Positions 52,020-60,479 are shown, numbered from the stretch's first letter. The stretch is 64,000 nucleotides of DNA from an uncultured Sutterella sp. (GCA_900545335.1 UQYP01000007.1:50335-114334); one strand, 5' to 3'. Made by a program: numbers and translations. Notes: generated from the sequence alone by a model not told the origin.

Positions 52020-52048
52020 GGCCGCCTCAAAATCAGGCGGCCTTTTTT
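52020..52048 (+). terminator. Terminator of the NSS cluster
   Basis: GGCCGCCT (52020-52027), loop, AGGCGGCC (52035-52042), TTTTTT. Confidence 0.95.
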
Positions 52049-52054
52049 GGGCAA

Positions 52055-52080
52055 CAAAAAAGCAACCTATGAAGGTTGCT
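52055..52080 (-). terminator. Terminator of the tRNA-Ala/tRNA-Glu unit
   Basis: AGCAACCT (52061-52068) pairs with AGGTTGCT (52073-52080); on the reverse strand a T-run follows (complement of 52056-52060). Confidence 0.9.
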
Positions 52081-52091
52081 CATTGAGAAGG

Positions 52092-52167
52092 TGGCGTCCC
52101 CACGGGGATTCGAACCCCGGTACCGACCGTGAAAGGGTCGTGTCCTAGGCCTCTAGACGATGGAGAC
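52092..52167 (-). tRNA. tRNA-Glu (anticodon TTC)
   Basis: 76-base cloverleaf on the reverse strand: acceptor GTCTCCA/TGGGGAC, anticodon loop CTTTCAC (TTC), T-arm with GTTCGAATC, discriminator G, encoded CCA. Second in a two-tRNA unit after tRNA-Ala. Confidence 0.96.
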
Positions 52168-52180
52168 GCAATTCATTTTT

Positions 52181-52256
52181 TGGTGGAGGTAAGCGGATTC
52201 GAACCGCTGACCCCTTGCATGCCATGCAAGTGCTCTACCAACTGAGCTATACCCCC
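52181..52256 (-). tRNA. tRNA-Ala (anticodon GGC)
   Basis: 76-base cloverleaf on the reverse strand: acceptor GGGGGTA/TACCTCC, D-arm GCTCAGTTGGTAGAGC, anticodon loop ATGGCAT (GGC), encoded CCA. One promoter serves it and tRNA-Glu 13 bases on. Confidence 0.96.
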
Positions 52257-52270
52257 GACAGAGATGGTGC

Positions 52271-52299
52271 ATTTTATAGACTCAAAAAATAAAATGCAA
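52271..52299 (-). promoter_or_regulatory. Promoter of the tRNA-Ala/tRNA-Glu unit
   Basis: Read on the reverse strand: TTGCAT (complement of 52294-52299), 17-base spacer, TAAAAT (complement of 52271-52276); transcript start about eight bases before tRNA-Ala. Confidence 0.6.
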
Positions 52300-52330
52300 G
52301 TCTTTTTTCACAAAAAATGAAATTTATTTT

Positions 52331-52864
52331 TTAGCAGTACTTCACCTCGACAATTTCCAAATGCTGAACGCCTGAAGGTGTTGGCAAGGCAACTGTATCG
52401 CCTTCGTGAGCTTTAAGAAAAACACGGGCAATAGGACTGATCCAACTCACATCCCCAACGCTCGCATCAGCCTCATCAATGCCCACAATACGGATCGTGT
52501 GCTCGTGGCCGTCTTCATCTTCATAGGTGACCGTAGCACCGAAAAAGACCTGATCAGTTGCCGGCCGTGTGGCAGGATCAACCACTTCTGCAGAGTCAAT
52601 GCGCTTGCTCAAAAAACGAATTCGACGGTCAATTTCTCTGAGGCGGCGTTTACCGTAAAGGTAATCACCATTTTCGCTTCTGTCGCCGTTACTGGCTGCC
52701 CAGGCCACTACATTGGCCATCTCCGGACGCTCTACCCTGACCAAGTGTTCCCGCTCATCGAGCATGCGGCGATAGCACTGCGGGGTCATATAGTTTTTTG
52801 TACCATGAGGCAATGCGGGCAATCCGACCTCTTCATCATCTTCATCAAGGGTATTCACTGTCAT
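52331..52864 (-). CDS. greB: Transcription elongation factor GreB
   Basis: 177-residue Gre factor that stimulates transcript cleavage in backtracked RNA polymerase. The N-terminal coiled coil (about 30-85) contains NGDRSENGDYLYGKRRLREI, with the acidic tip; the FKBP-like C-terminal domain runs from VFFGATVTYEDEDG to the end. YGKRRLREID favours GreB over GreA. ATG 52864 is preceded by AGGA at 8 bases. A 20-residue acidic N-terminal extension (LDEDDEEVG) is unusual. Confidence 0.9.
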   Translation of the reverse strand: MTVNTLDEDDEEVGLPALPHGTKNYMTPQCYRRMLDEREHLVRVERPEMANVVAWAASNGDRSENGDYLYGKRRLREIDRRIRFLSKRIDSAEVVDPATRPATDQVFFGATVTYEDEDGHEHTIRIVGIDEADASVGDVSWISPIARVFLKAHEGDTVALPTPSGVQHLEIVEVKYC

Positions 52865-53012
52865 AATCAGCATCCTGAAGGCCATCTGTAAAAATGGCCG
52901 TTACATTTTTTTCTAACCGTTGTATTTTAGTCCACTAAAAATATGCAGTCGAAAACAAATTGAGGTAAAGTGAAAGCATAGTGATCAATTTCAAACTTTT
53001 TCGGATGCTCTC

Positions 53013-53522
53013 ATGAAAAAACTGACTCTTGCTATTGTTGCCGCTACAGTTGTATTGGCAGGCTGTGCTAACGACGGACGCTATTACCGCTCCGATACCT
53101 ATCAGGCCGGGGCAGTTAATCAGGCCCAGCAGGTTCGTACTGTTGAAATTCTGTCTATCGGTACTGCTCAGGTAGCAGTCTCTAATACGGACAATCGCTC
53201 CGATGCCAAAACGATTGGAACGATCATCGGAGCTATCGCCGGTGCAGCCATCGGCAACCACAATAACCACGATACCACTTCCAGAGTGTTAGGCGGCTTG
53301 GCGGGCGGTGCAATCGGCAATCTTGCGGGCGGCGCTGTGGCCGGAGACCGCACAAGCTATGTTGACGGCGTTCAGCTCACTTTCCGTTACAACAACAAGC
53401 TTTATAACTCCGCTCAGGTCGGTCGGGTTTGCGAATTTAAGCCCGGCTTAGCCGTGATGATTTCTACCACTCCGACAGAGACTCGTATACAACCGAATAA
53501 TCCCGGCGGATGCGGTCAATAA
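53013..53522 (+). CDS. Glycine-zipper outer-membrane lipoprotein (SlyB-like)
   Basis: 169 residues. Lipoprotein signal MKKLTLAIVAATVVLAGC with lipobox LAGC at 15-18. A glycine-zipper segment (about 69-112: GTIIGAIAGAAIG..., GGLAGGAIGNLAGGAVAG) can insert in or across the membrane, as in SlyB/Pcp/RcpA-like lipoproteins, which stabilise the outer membrane under stress. The C-terminus is a small beta-rich domain. Ends 25 bases before a second envelope gene, probably one unit. Confidence 0.8.
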   Translation: MKKLTLAIVAATVVLAGCANDGRYYRSDTYQAGAVNQAQQVRTVEILSIGTAQVAVSNTDNRSDAKTIGTIIGAIAGAAIGNHNNHDTTSRVLGGLAGGAIGNLAGGAVAGDRTSYVDGVQLTFRYNNKLYNSAQVGRVCEFKPGLAVMISTTPTETRIQPNNPGGCGQ

Positions 53523-53547
53523 GTCTTCTTTTCAAAGGAGTTAACAA

Positions 53548-53994
53548 ATGCTGAAATACTCTTTGATTGCTCTGACGGCCGCTGCATTCATGATTCCGAC
53601 GGCTCATGCTCAGGTAGGCGGAATGTCTATGGACGAGCAAATCGCAAGAATTCATCAGGCTGAGCTTGAAATTCAGGCTTTAGATGCAGCCAAGGAACAG
53701 GAACGGATTGCCGCTGAAAAGAAAGCAGCCGATATTCAAAAACGCGCTGAGCAAGCACGCGCCAAAGCTCGTGCTCAAGAACAAAAACAAAAAGCCGAAC
53801 GCCAGAAAAAGCTTCAGGCTTATGAAGACCAAGCCAAAGAAATGGAATTGGAATCAAAGCGCCTGGATATTGAACTGAAAAAAGCTCAGATTGATTTGCA
53901 AAAGAAAATGATTGAAGCCAAGGCCAACAGAGCCGATGAATTTGTTCAGGCTGACTTGGATGCCGCGCGAGCCAAAACTCAAACTCAGCAATAA
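53548..53994 (+). CDS. Periplasmic coiled-coil protein, hypothetical
   Basis: 148 residues. Signal peptide about 1-22 (LTAAAFMIPTAHA) then an almost continuous Ala/Lys/Glu/Gln coiled coil from residue ~33 to the end. A strong AAAGGAG lies before the ATG. No family recognised; such proteins act as periplasmic spacers or scaffold pieces. Likely co-transcribed with the glycine-zipper lipoprotein upstream. Confidence 0.65.
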   Translation: MLKYSLIALTAAAFMIPTAHAQVGGMSMDEQIARIHQAELEIQALDAAKEQERIAAEKKAADIQKRAEQARAKARAQEQKQKAERQKKLQAYEDQAKEMELESKRLDIELKKAQIDLQKKMIEAKANRADEFVQADLDAARAKTQTQQ

Positions 53995-54136
53995 CCACTG
54001 AAATTTTCAAAAAATCCCGGTATCCGTTTAGAGTATGGGTATCGGGTATTTTTTGTCCGCATCTCTGCCTTTGCTGTACTATTTCGCCGATGCACTCAGC
54101 TAAAATGTACACAACCGTTCATATGCTATCTCCCTT

Positions 54137-54757
54137 ATGCTGTCTGAAACTGCTCTGCGACCGTTTGTGCTGATTGTCACTTTCTTTTTGACAGTGACTG
54201 GTTCGGTGTACGCCTCAACAAGCAGCATCATCGCTCGATTAAAAGTCGCTCCTGTCATTGAAGGGCGCTTTGTCCAGACAGAAAAGCTAGTCTCCATTCC
54301 GAAGCCATTTCAAACAGAAGGTTTTTTCATATTTTGGAAAAATGACGTTTTATTGTGGAAAGCCAAAGAGCCTGTTGCGACAACGTCTATCTATAATGAT
54401 CAACACTTTAAAACCTACATCCATCTCAATGGCCAAAGGATAGAAAATACCTCTGCTTCAGTGACAAATACTGTCAATCGAATTCTTTGGGGAATGCTAT
54501 CGAAGGACATGACGGCATTGGAGCTGGACTTTCAAATTTTCACTCAGAACAATCCGAGCCATTGGCGTATGGATTTTTACCCGAAAAGCAATATGACCGG
54601 CAGTATCGTCAAGCATATTACAGTCACCGGCCGGGACAGTCCTGAAAAAATTGTTGTGGAGCACTATTCGAGCGACATCACGACGCTGACAATCAGCAAT
54701 ATTACTTTGGCAGAAACCTCATCGACCCGTCAGGAGAATGAACTTGCCAATCCGTAA
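54137..54757 (+). CDS. LolA-like outer membrane lipoprotein carrier homologue
   Basis: 206 residues: signal peptide (about 1-26, ending VYA) and a LolA-like half-barrel, with VIEGRFVQTEKLVSIPKPFQ near residue 40 and LWKAKEPV near 76 corresponding to the LolA GxFxQ and LW...P features. It overlaps the next gene, an MMPL exporter, by 20 bases. LolA-like/MMPL pairs are known from aryl-polyene and related lipid clusters, where the LolA homologue ferries a lipid product through the periplasm. This is not the housekeeping LolA by length and context. Confidence 0.7.
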   Translation: MLSETALRPFVLIVTFFLTVTGSVYASTSSIIARLKVAPVIEGRFVQTEKLVSIPKPFQTEGFFIFWKNDVLLWKAKEPVATTSIYNDQHFKTYIHLNGQRIENTSASVTNTVNRILWGMLSKDMTALELDFQIFTQNNPSHWRMDFYPKSNMTGSIVKHITVTGRDSPEKIVVEHYSSDITTLTISNITLAETSSTRQENELANP

Positions 54758-57083
54758 AATCATTCTCGCATCCTGGCAAGTGCTCGCCGTCACCTGGGCA
54801 TTGATGCTCATCCTGGCGCTTGGCTTTACCAGCCATTTTTTACTGAAAAACGGATTCGATTACGATCAGGCTCATCTTTATCCCGTCGTCGAACTCGATG
54901 ATGCTCGAGCTGCCGCGCAAAAAAATCTTTCCCCCTTTGCCAACTATCGAATCATTTTCATGGTGGGCTTCCCGGAATACACCGCCTCGTCATTTGATGA
55001 TAATGTCCTGAAAATTAAGGGGCAATGGAAAGTTCCGGCACAGTTAAAAAAAGTGAGCTGGGAAGGCTTGGAAATAAATGAATATTTCTCGTTTTACCGG
55101 CTGATTTCCAACCGCCTGATGAATCTGGTTGACCAACACTCAGTGACTGCTTTAACAGACGATGAACTTTTAGCCAGAGCACTGGAAAGTCTCACCGGAG
55201 TCGGACAGGCGAGTTTAATTCCCAAAGCAGACGATCCTCTGGGCTTTTTTGACAGATGGGCAAAAAAACGCTTGCCTCGCAGTACTGTTGTATCCAGCGG
55301 CGATACGTTAAAGCTTTATGCCGCCAATTATGTATGGGCAATTTTTGTCTATGAGGCGCCGCAAGATCTCAAAGACCTCTCGGTATTTGAACTTAACCGC
55401 TGCATTGAAGAACTTAAACATGTGAGCTCATCGATAGTATCCGATGCAACAGTTTTGGTTCATGGGAAGCCCTATGTCAGTGTTGAAGCGGCTCATACAC
55501 ATTTACTTGAGTTATCGGGTATTGCAACCTTTATTCTCATTTTCCTGGGCGGACTCATCCGTAAATGGTCACCTTCGAACCGTTTTCCGACTCTCGTAGT
55601 CTTTGCCGTTTTATCAAGCTACATTGTTGGCTTGTCGACTGTTATTGTTTTCTTCGGCAGTGTTTCACTGTGGACTATCGTTTGTTCTTCAGCCTTAACG
55701 GGCATTGTAGTGATGCTGGTGGGCTACTTTTTACTCGTTCACAGAAATATTGTGAAGGCCTCTCCCCTTGAAGTTTTGGACCGCATTTTCACTCCGCTGC
55801 TGTGGATTGTATTTATTCTTTGCGCCGGATTGGCTCTTTTATATGTCATTCCCCTGGTCGCGGTCAGGCAAGTTGTCGTCTTCATGGTCAGCGGTCTTCT
55901 CGGCTGTGCCATCACATTATTCTTAATTTTCCCCAGTTTTAACCCGGGCCCTATTGCAGAGAGCGACTTCAGTAAACGGATGTATTTTTTGAGTTTGCGC
56001 TTTCCTCGCTTTTCTTTGAAACATTGGCAGGAAAAACCGACGGACTACACCGCAATCGGAATCACTTTCGTTTTGCTCTTAATTGCAGGCTATGTCCAGC
56101 TCAATTTTTCTCAAAACATTCAAAATCTGACCTATGTTTCTCCGGAATTAGCCGCTGAGGAAAGAAGAGTCGAGAGGTTACTAAGTTTGCCCAATAACGA
56201 TAAATTTTTTATCGTTACCGCTTCGAGCGCACAGGATGTTCTAATGAGCGAAGAAGCTCTTCGATTAGGCTTTGTCAAACGAGGGATGAATCAAACCGAA
56301 ATGACAACAACCTGTGTTTCAAAATGGTTCCCCTCTTATACCCGGCAGTACGATATTGAAAAGCTGCGTCACGACATGTTTGAACGTGTCAGAGAGCCCT
56401 TGTCAGACCTTTTGGGCTACTCTCTTCACCGGCCCAATCCTGTGCAATTAAAAGTGCAATTTGAGCAGTGGCTCAATTCCCCAACCGCACGCTCAGTTCG
56501 TCACCTCTGGCTTGATGTTCCTGAAGGCTACAGTTCGATTGTTCAGGTTGCCGGGATGAAAAATGAACAAATTGATGATTTGGTAGATTTGGGAGAACAT
56601 TTGGCCGGAGTAACTTTTGTTGATGTGACTGGCGATGCCAATAGCTTTTTAGCCCAATACCGCTTTATTTTTACCGGTATTTTCATTTTAGCGGTTGTCT
56701 GCTCATTTACCGTCAGTCTTTTTCACTATGGCTTACGCTCCTGGAGAATCGTAGTGCCGGCTTTAGCGGGCGTTCTGTGCTCAGTATCTCTAACTGCTTG
56801 GTTTGGAATGCCCTTCTCTGTATTTAGTGCCATGACTTTGATATTGGTATACGCTATTGGAATGGTTATCGCCCTGCTGTACTACACCAATGAAGAAAAC
56901 GAAGCTCTCAGCTTCAGTCTGACCACATTTGCCTTCTTAGCGATCAGCTTTTCATTTTGTTTTATCGGTTTAAGTTCTACACCGGCGATTAAAACCTTTG
57001 GACTAAGTACTGCACTTGGCGTCATAAGTACCGGTATTATCATTTTGCTGGTTCGACCGAAACCCAAAGAGTCACTCGATTAA
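54738..57083 (+). CDS. MMPL/RND-superfamily exporter
   Basis: 781 residues with the RND plan: helix 1 (about 9-34), a large periplasmic loop (35-255), a bundle of five or so helices (about 256-400), helix 7 (about 435-452), a second periplasmic loop (453-640) and a final bundle (about 641-775). Predicted exporters of this type move lipids or polyene-lipids to the outer leaflet. The upstream LolA-like gene overlaps it, so the two probably hand one hydrophobic cargo on. No biosynthetic genes for a cargo are nearby, so the substrate is open. Confidence 0.82.
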   Translation: MNLPIRKIILASWQVLAVTWALMLILALGFTSHFLLKNGFDYDQAHLYPVVELDDARAAAQKNLSPFANYRIIFMVGFPEYTASSFDDNVLKIKGQWKVPAQLKKVSWEGLEINEYFSFYRLISNRLMNLVDQHSVTALTDDELLARALESLTGVGQASLIPKADDPLGFFDRWAKKRLPRSTVVSSGDTLKLYAANYVWAIFVYEAPQDLKDLSVFELNRCIEELKHVSSSIVSDATVLVHGKPYVSVEAAHTHLLELSGIATFILIFLGGLIRKWSPSNRFPTLVVFAVLSSYIVGLSTVIVFFGSVSLWTIVCSSALTGIVVMLVGYFLLVHRNIVKASPLEVLDRIFTPLLWIVFILCAGLALLYVIPLVAVRQVVVFMVSGLLGCAITLFLIFPSFNPGPIAESDFSKRMYFLSLRFPRFSLKHWQEKPTDYTAIGITFVLLLIAGYVQLNFSQNIQNLTYVSPELAAEERRVERLLSLPNNDKFFIVTASSAQDVLMSEEALRLGFVKRGMNQTEMTTTCVSKWFPSYTRQYDIEKLRHDMFERVREPLSDLLGYSLHRPNPVQLKVQFEQWLNSPTARSVRHLWLDVPEGYSSIVQVAGMKNEQIDDLVDLGEHLAGVTFVDVTGDANSFLAQYRFIFTGIFILAVVCSFTVSLFHYGLRSWRIVVPALAGVLCSVSLTAWFGMPFSVFSAMTLILVYAIGMVIALLYYTNEENEALSFSLTTFAFLAISFSFCFIGLSSTPAIKTFGLSTALGVISTGIIILLVRPKPKESLD

Positions 57084-57096
57084 GTACTATTGGTAC

Positions 57097-57159
57097 TTTC
57101 TAAAAGTGTTAACGATTCATGCTTCATAGCAAATTCGTTAAGCGTTGAACTTTACGATT
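57097..57159 (+). repeat. 63-base direct repeat, copy A
   Basis: Begins TTTCTAAAAGTGTTAACGAT and ends AACTTTACGATT; repeated 142 bases downstream with about 90% identity. It contains an inverted pair TTAACGA ... TCGTTAA. Lies between two convergent genes. Confidence 0.9.
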
Positions 57160-57171
57160 TTACAAAATCAT

Positions 57172-57181
57172 TAAACGTTTA
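57172..57181 (+). repeat. Perfect 10-bp palindrome TAAACGTTTA
   Basis: Located between the two copies of the direct repeat; related TAACGTTT lies near 57215. Possibly part of the same protein-binding array. Confidence 0.5.
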
Positions 57182-57238
57182 CCGATCAGGTTACCGACAC
57201 TAAAACAGAAAACTCTAACGTTTTGTATTTATTAATAT

Positions 57239-57302
57239 TTTCTAAAAGTGTTAACGATTCACGGTTCATAGCAAATTCGTTAAGCGTCCAAACTTTACGA
57301 TT
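57239..57302 (+). repeat. 64-base direct repeat, copy B
   Basis: Second copy of the repeat at 57097, one base longer through an indel near its 3' end, with the same TTAACGA ... TCGTTAA inverted pair. The convergent 342-base gap holding both copies has no gene. Confidence 0.9.
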
Positions 57303-57341
57303 CAAAAATGCTTTTTTATGAGAATCCGTCAAAAAAAATTA

Positions 57342-57380
57342 AAAAACGGTAAACCGACGATCAGTTTACCGTTTTTATTT
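57342..57380. terminator. Bidirectional terminator between the MMPL and dcuA genes
   Basis: AAAAACGGTAAAC (57342-57354), 9-base loop, GTTTACCGTTTTT (57364-57376). A-run and T-run on both sides make it work in both directions. A second small hairpin AGGTGC-TTA-GCACCT lies at 57385-57399. Confidence 0.9.
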
Positions 57381-57425
57381 TTTCAGGTGCTTAGCACCTG
57401 ATTCGCTTCTCAGCTAATGTTCTGA

Positions 57426-58760
57426 TTAGAACACGGCGCAAGCAGCAAAGCCGAACACCACGCTGAAGACGATGGCCAACACGCCAGGCAAGAAGAAGGC
57501 GTGGTTGAACACGAACTTACCAATGCGGGTTGTACCGGTGTCGTCCATCTGAACAGCACCCAACAACGTCGGGTACGTCGGGAGAACGAACAAAGCAGAC
57601 ACAGCAGCGAACGTAGCGACCAACATGTAGGAGTCGCCCGGGTTAGCAGCCGTGATACCCAAAGCCGTAACCACAGCCGGCGTAATAGCCTTAGCGGTAG
57701 CAGCTTGGCTATACAACAACATAGCAGCGAAGAAGAAGATCACAGCCAACAAAGCCGGATATTGAGACACGGTCGTGGAAGAGAATTCCGTGATTTCTTT
57801 CGTGTGGCCAGCGACGAACGTGTTACCGAGCCATGCAACGCCCAACACGCAAACGCAAGCAACCATACCGCTCTTGAACACAGAGCTACCGGCGATTTCG
57901 TCGATCTTGATCTTGCACATAACAGTGATCAAGGTACCGATCGTCAACATGATGCCCATAATGGCAGCATCACGGCCAACGATAACCGGGCTGACGATAC
58001 CAACAGCCGGAGAAATAGCAGAGGCGTACAACACCACAGCGATCACGCCAACCAAGAAGATCCAAACGGACTTCTTAGCAGAAGCGCTGATTTCGCGGTG
58101 AGAAGCACCTTGCGGAGCCTTCACGAGACCCTTAGCCAAACGATCTTTGTAGACCGGGTCGGAGTTCAAGTCCATGTTTTGGATCAAGGTCATAACGAAA
58201 GCCGTGACCATGCAGCCAGCAAACGTCGTCACAATCCAGATACCGAGCAAGGCGGGGTAGCTCCAGCCGAACGGTTCCAAAACACCCGTCATGTAAATCA
58301 CGGCTGCGGAAACCGGAGAAGCCGTAATAGCGATCTGGGAAGAAACCACAGCGATGGACAACGGGCAAACAGGCTTAATGCCTTGTTCCTTAGCCACTTC
58401 AACGATAACCGGGATCATGGAGAAAGCCGTGTGACCCGTACCGGCAAAGATCGTCAACACATAAGTAACAACCGGAGCCAAGTAGTTGATGTGCTTCGGA
58501 TTGCTACGAAGAATGTTTTCAGCGATTTGAACCAAGTAGTCGAGACCGCCAGCCAACTGCATAGCAGAAATAGCAGCGATCACGGACATGATGATCAAGA
58601 TCACATCCCAGGGAATCGCACCCGGCGTCATGCCGCAAACGAGACCCAAAACCAGCACACCGACACCGCCGGCGTAGCCGATACCAATGCCGCCCAAGCG
58701 AACACCAATAAAGATGAACGCCAAGAGGACAATAATTTGAAGAATTAACATCAGATCCAT
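57426..58760 (-). CDS. dcuA: Anaerobic C4-dicarboxylate transporter, DcuA/DcuB family
   Basis: 444-residue carrier exchanging fumarate, aspartate or malate for succinate. Family blocks: RLGGIGIGYAGGVGVLVL, IFAGTGHTAFSMIPVI, ITASPVSAAVIYM, FKSGMVACVCVLGVAWLGNT and the C-terminal LPTYPTLLGAVQMDDTGTTR. DcuA and DcuB are hard to tell apart; position right after aspA, as in E. coli aspA-dcuA, favours DcuA. GGGGG lies before the ATG. No TTA, CTA or TCA codon over nearly the whole gene. Two operator-like palindromes lie upstream. Confidence 0.93.
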   Translation of the reverse strand: MDLMLILQIIVLLAFIFIGVRLGGIGIGYAGGVGVLVLGLVCGMTPGAIPWDVILIIMSVIAAISAMQLAGGLDYLVQIAENILRSNPKHINYLAPVVTYVLTIFAGTGHTAFSMIPVIVEVAKEQGIKPVCPLSIAVVSSQIAITASPVSAAVIYMTGVLEPFGWSYPALLGIWIVTTFAGCMVTAFVMTLIQNMDLNSDPVYKDRLAKGLVKAPQGASHREISASAKKSVWIFLVGVIAVVLYASAISPAVGIVSPVIVGRDAAIMGIMLTIGTLITVMCKIKIDEIAGSSVFKSGMVACVCVLGVAWLGNTFVAGHTKEITEFSSTTVSQYPALLAVIFFFAAMLLYSQAATAKAITPAVVTALGITAANPGDSYMLVATFAAVSALFVLPTYPTLLGAVQMDDTGTTRIGKFVFNHAFFLPGVLAIVFSVVFGFAACAVF

Positions 58761-58812
58761 ATTACCCCCAAAACCGGAGTAGTTATTATCTTTTTTATTA
58801 CCTAGAACAGAG

Positions 58813-58827
58813 AAGGGTTTTCCCTAA
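58813..58827 (-). promoter_or_regulatory. Operator-like palindrome upstream of dcuA
   Basis: AAGGGTTTTCCCTAA, 13 of 15 matches to the frdC site AAGGGTTAACCCTAA. Its centre is about 42 bases before a start predicted from GATAAT (complement of 58785-58790). Confidence 0.6.
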
Positions 58828-58851
58828 CCTATCTAGATCCCATTCGCATCG

Positions 58852-58873
58852 GCGGCGGAAAAATCCGCCGCCA
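58852..58873 (-). terminator. Hairpin between aspA and dcuA
   Basis: GGCGGCGGA, loop AAAA, TCCGCCGCC: perfect 9-bp stem, no U-tract. May end part of the aspA transcripts or stabilise their 3' ends. Confidence 0.5.
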
Positions 58874-58917
58874 ATACGACTGAGAGAACTTTACCCCGTA
58901 ACAAAAAATTTCACTAC

Positions 58918-58930
58918 GGAGTTTTCCCTA
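58918..58930 (-). promoter_or_regulatory. Second, weaker palindrome upstream of dcuA
   Basis: GGAGTTTTCCCTA, 11 of 13 matches to AGGGTTTTCCCTA, 104 bp (about ten helical turns) from the copy at 58813 and ten bases past the aspA stop. Confidence 0.4.
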
Positions 58931-58939
58931 GGTCCGAAA

Positions 58940-60340
58940 TTACATTTCGAACTTCGGAGCGATCAAGTTTTGCAAATTGAAAACCTTGTCCCATTCTTCT
59001 TGCGTCATCAACTTACGTTCTTCAACGATGAGTTGATGCAAGGTCTTACCAGTGTGGTAACCTTCGTGGGCGATTTCAGAGCAGGTCTTGTAACCGAAGT
59101 GCGGCTTCAAGATCGTGATAATGCCCAAGGAACCCATCACCAAGTCTTTGCAGCGTTCGACATTGGGGGTGATACCGTCAATGCACTTCGTACGCATGCC
59201 GTTCATGGCGTTGGTCATGACCTTCATACCGAAGAACAAAGCCCACGTGATCGGCGGTTCCATCACGTTCAATTCAAGTTGGCCAGCAGAGGCAGCCAAC
59301 ATGACCGTGGTGTCCAAACCGATAGCGATGAAGCTGGCTTGGTTCATGGCTTCCAATTCAACCGGATTGACCTTACCCGGCATGATGGAAGAACCAGGTT
59401 GCATTTGCGGGAGGTTCACTTCTTGGAAGCCGCAACGCGGACCAGAAGCGAGCAAGCGCAAGTCATTGCAAACCTTCGTCAACTTAACGGCCAAGCTCTT
59501 CATAGCGCTAGACAAAGCAACATAACCACCGCAGTCAGAGGTAGCGGCGATCAAGTCTTCGCTGTTGCGCATCGGCAAGCCAGTCAATTCAGCCAAGTAC
59601 TTGACAGCCAAGGCCGGATAATCCGGGTGAGCCGTCACAGTCGTACCAATAGCCGTAGCACCGAGGTTAACGACATAGAGATGTTCTTGAGCATCTTTAA
59701 TCGTCTTGATTTCGTCGGCGATGGTGAAGCCCCAGCCGTGGAATTCTTGACCCAAGGTCATCGGCACAGCGTCTTGCAAGTGCGTACGACCCATCTTCAA
59801 GACGGTCTTGAATTCTTCAGACTTCTTGTAGAAGGAAGCGACGAGGTCTTCAACAGCCTTCAACATCACATTGCTGCGGAGCAACAAGGCAACGTGGAAA
59901 GCGGTCGGGTACGTGTCGTTGGTGGATTGACCGAAGTTTGCATGGTCGTTCGGAGAAACCAAAGCGTAGTCACCCTTCTTGGAACCCAACTTTTCAGCGG
60001 CCAAGTTGCAGATGACTTCATTGCAGTTCATGTTCGTGGATGTACCAGCACCACCTTGGACCCAGTCGGTAACGAATTGGTCATGGTACTTGCCAGCGAT
60101 CAATTGGTCGCAGGCCCAGATCAAAGCGTCAGCAACGTTGGCCGGGATCGTGCCGAGTTCCTTGTTGGCCATAGCAGCAGCCTTCTTCACATAGGCGAAG
60201 CCGATGATGAAGAACGGTTCTTGAGCCATGGACATTTCCGTCACATGGAAGTTTTCCTTGCCACGAAGGGTTTGCACACCATAGTAGCAATCATCAGGAA
60301 TTTCCTTGCCACCAAGGAAGTCATATTCAATACGAGACAT
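58940..60340 (-). CDS. aspA: Aspartate ammonia-lyase
   Basis: 466-residue lyase converting aspartate to fumarate and ammonia, thereby supplying the acceptor for FrdABC. Motifs: ERNTEN-region equivalent DCYYGVQTLRGKENF, NMNCNEVICNLA, GRTHLQDAVPMTLGQEF, and the catalytic flexible loop GSSIMPGKVNPVE. Strong GAGGAG precedes the ATG. It lacks TTA, CTA and TCA codons almost throughout. Lies between frdB and dcuA on one strand. Confidence 0.96.
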   Translation of the reverse strand: MSRIEYDFLGGKEIPDDCYYGVQTLRGKENFHVTEMSMAQEPFFIIGFAYVKKAAAMANKELGTIPANVADALIWACDQLIAGKYHDQFVTDWVQGGAGTSTNMNCNEVICNLAAEKLGSKKGDYALVSPNDHANFGQSTNDTYPTAFHVALLLRSNVMLKAVEDLVASFYKKSEEFKTVLKMGRTHLQDAVPMTLGQEFHGWGFTIADEIKTIKDAQEHLYVVNLGATAIGTTVTAHPDYPALAVKYLAELTGLPMRNSEDLIAATSDCGGYVALSSAMKSLAVKLTKVCNDLRLLASGPRCGFQEVNLPQMQPGSSIMPGKVNPVELEAMNQASFIAIGLDTTVMLAASAGQLELNVMEPPITWALFFGMKVMTNAMNGMRTKCIDGITPNVERCKDLVMGSLGIITILKPHFGYKTCSEIAHEGYHTGKTLHQLIVEERKLMTQEEWDKVFNLQNLIAPKFEM

Positions 60341-60423
60341 GTTTTTTTGCTCCTCGTTAAATCAATTAAGAAGGCGTCTTTGAGGCGTCTCCGTTCTAAT
60401 AAACTACGTGATGTCAATCGATA

Positions 60424-60435
60424 ACCCTGCAGGGT
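60424..60435 (-). promoter_or_regulatory. Inverted half-sites upstream of aspA
   Basis: ACCCTGCAGGGT, a perfect 12-bp palindrome made of the same AGGGT half-site as the frdC/dcu operators but pointing outward. TTGACA lies next to it on the reverse strand (complement of 60413-60418), though no well-spaced -10 was found. Confidence 0.4.
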
Positions 60436-60479
60436 ACCGTCGGTCTATTGACCTCTCGTAGGGTTTCAAAACTTCTGAT

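Noticed and set aside
57097..57302. CRISPR array
   Set aside because: Only two repeat copies, too long and with an 80-base interval containing its own palindrome; no cas genes.
57501..58748. 415-codon open frame opposite dcuA
   Set aside because: In-register shadow of a highly biased gene; no membrane or enzyme features of its own.
58970..60424. 484-codon open frame opposite aspA
   Set aside because: Same cause as opposite frdA; composition is not protein-like and aspA is certain.
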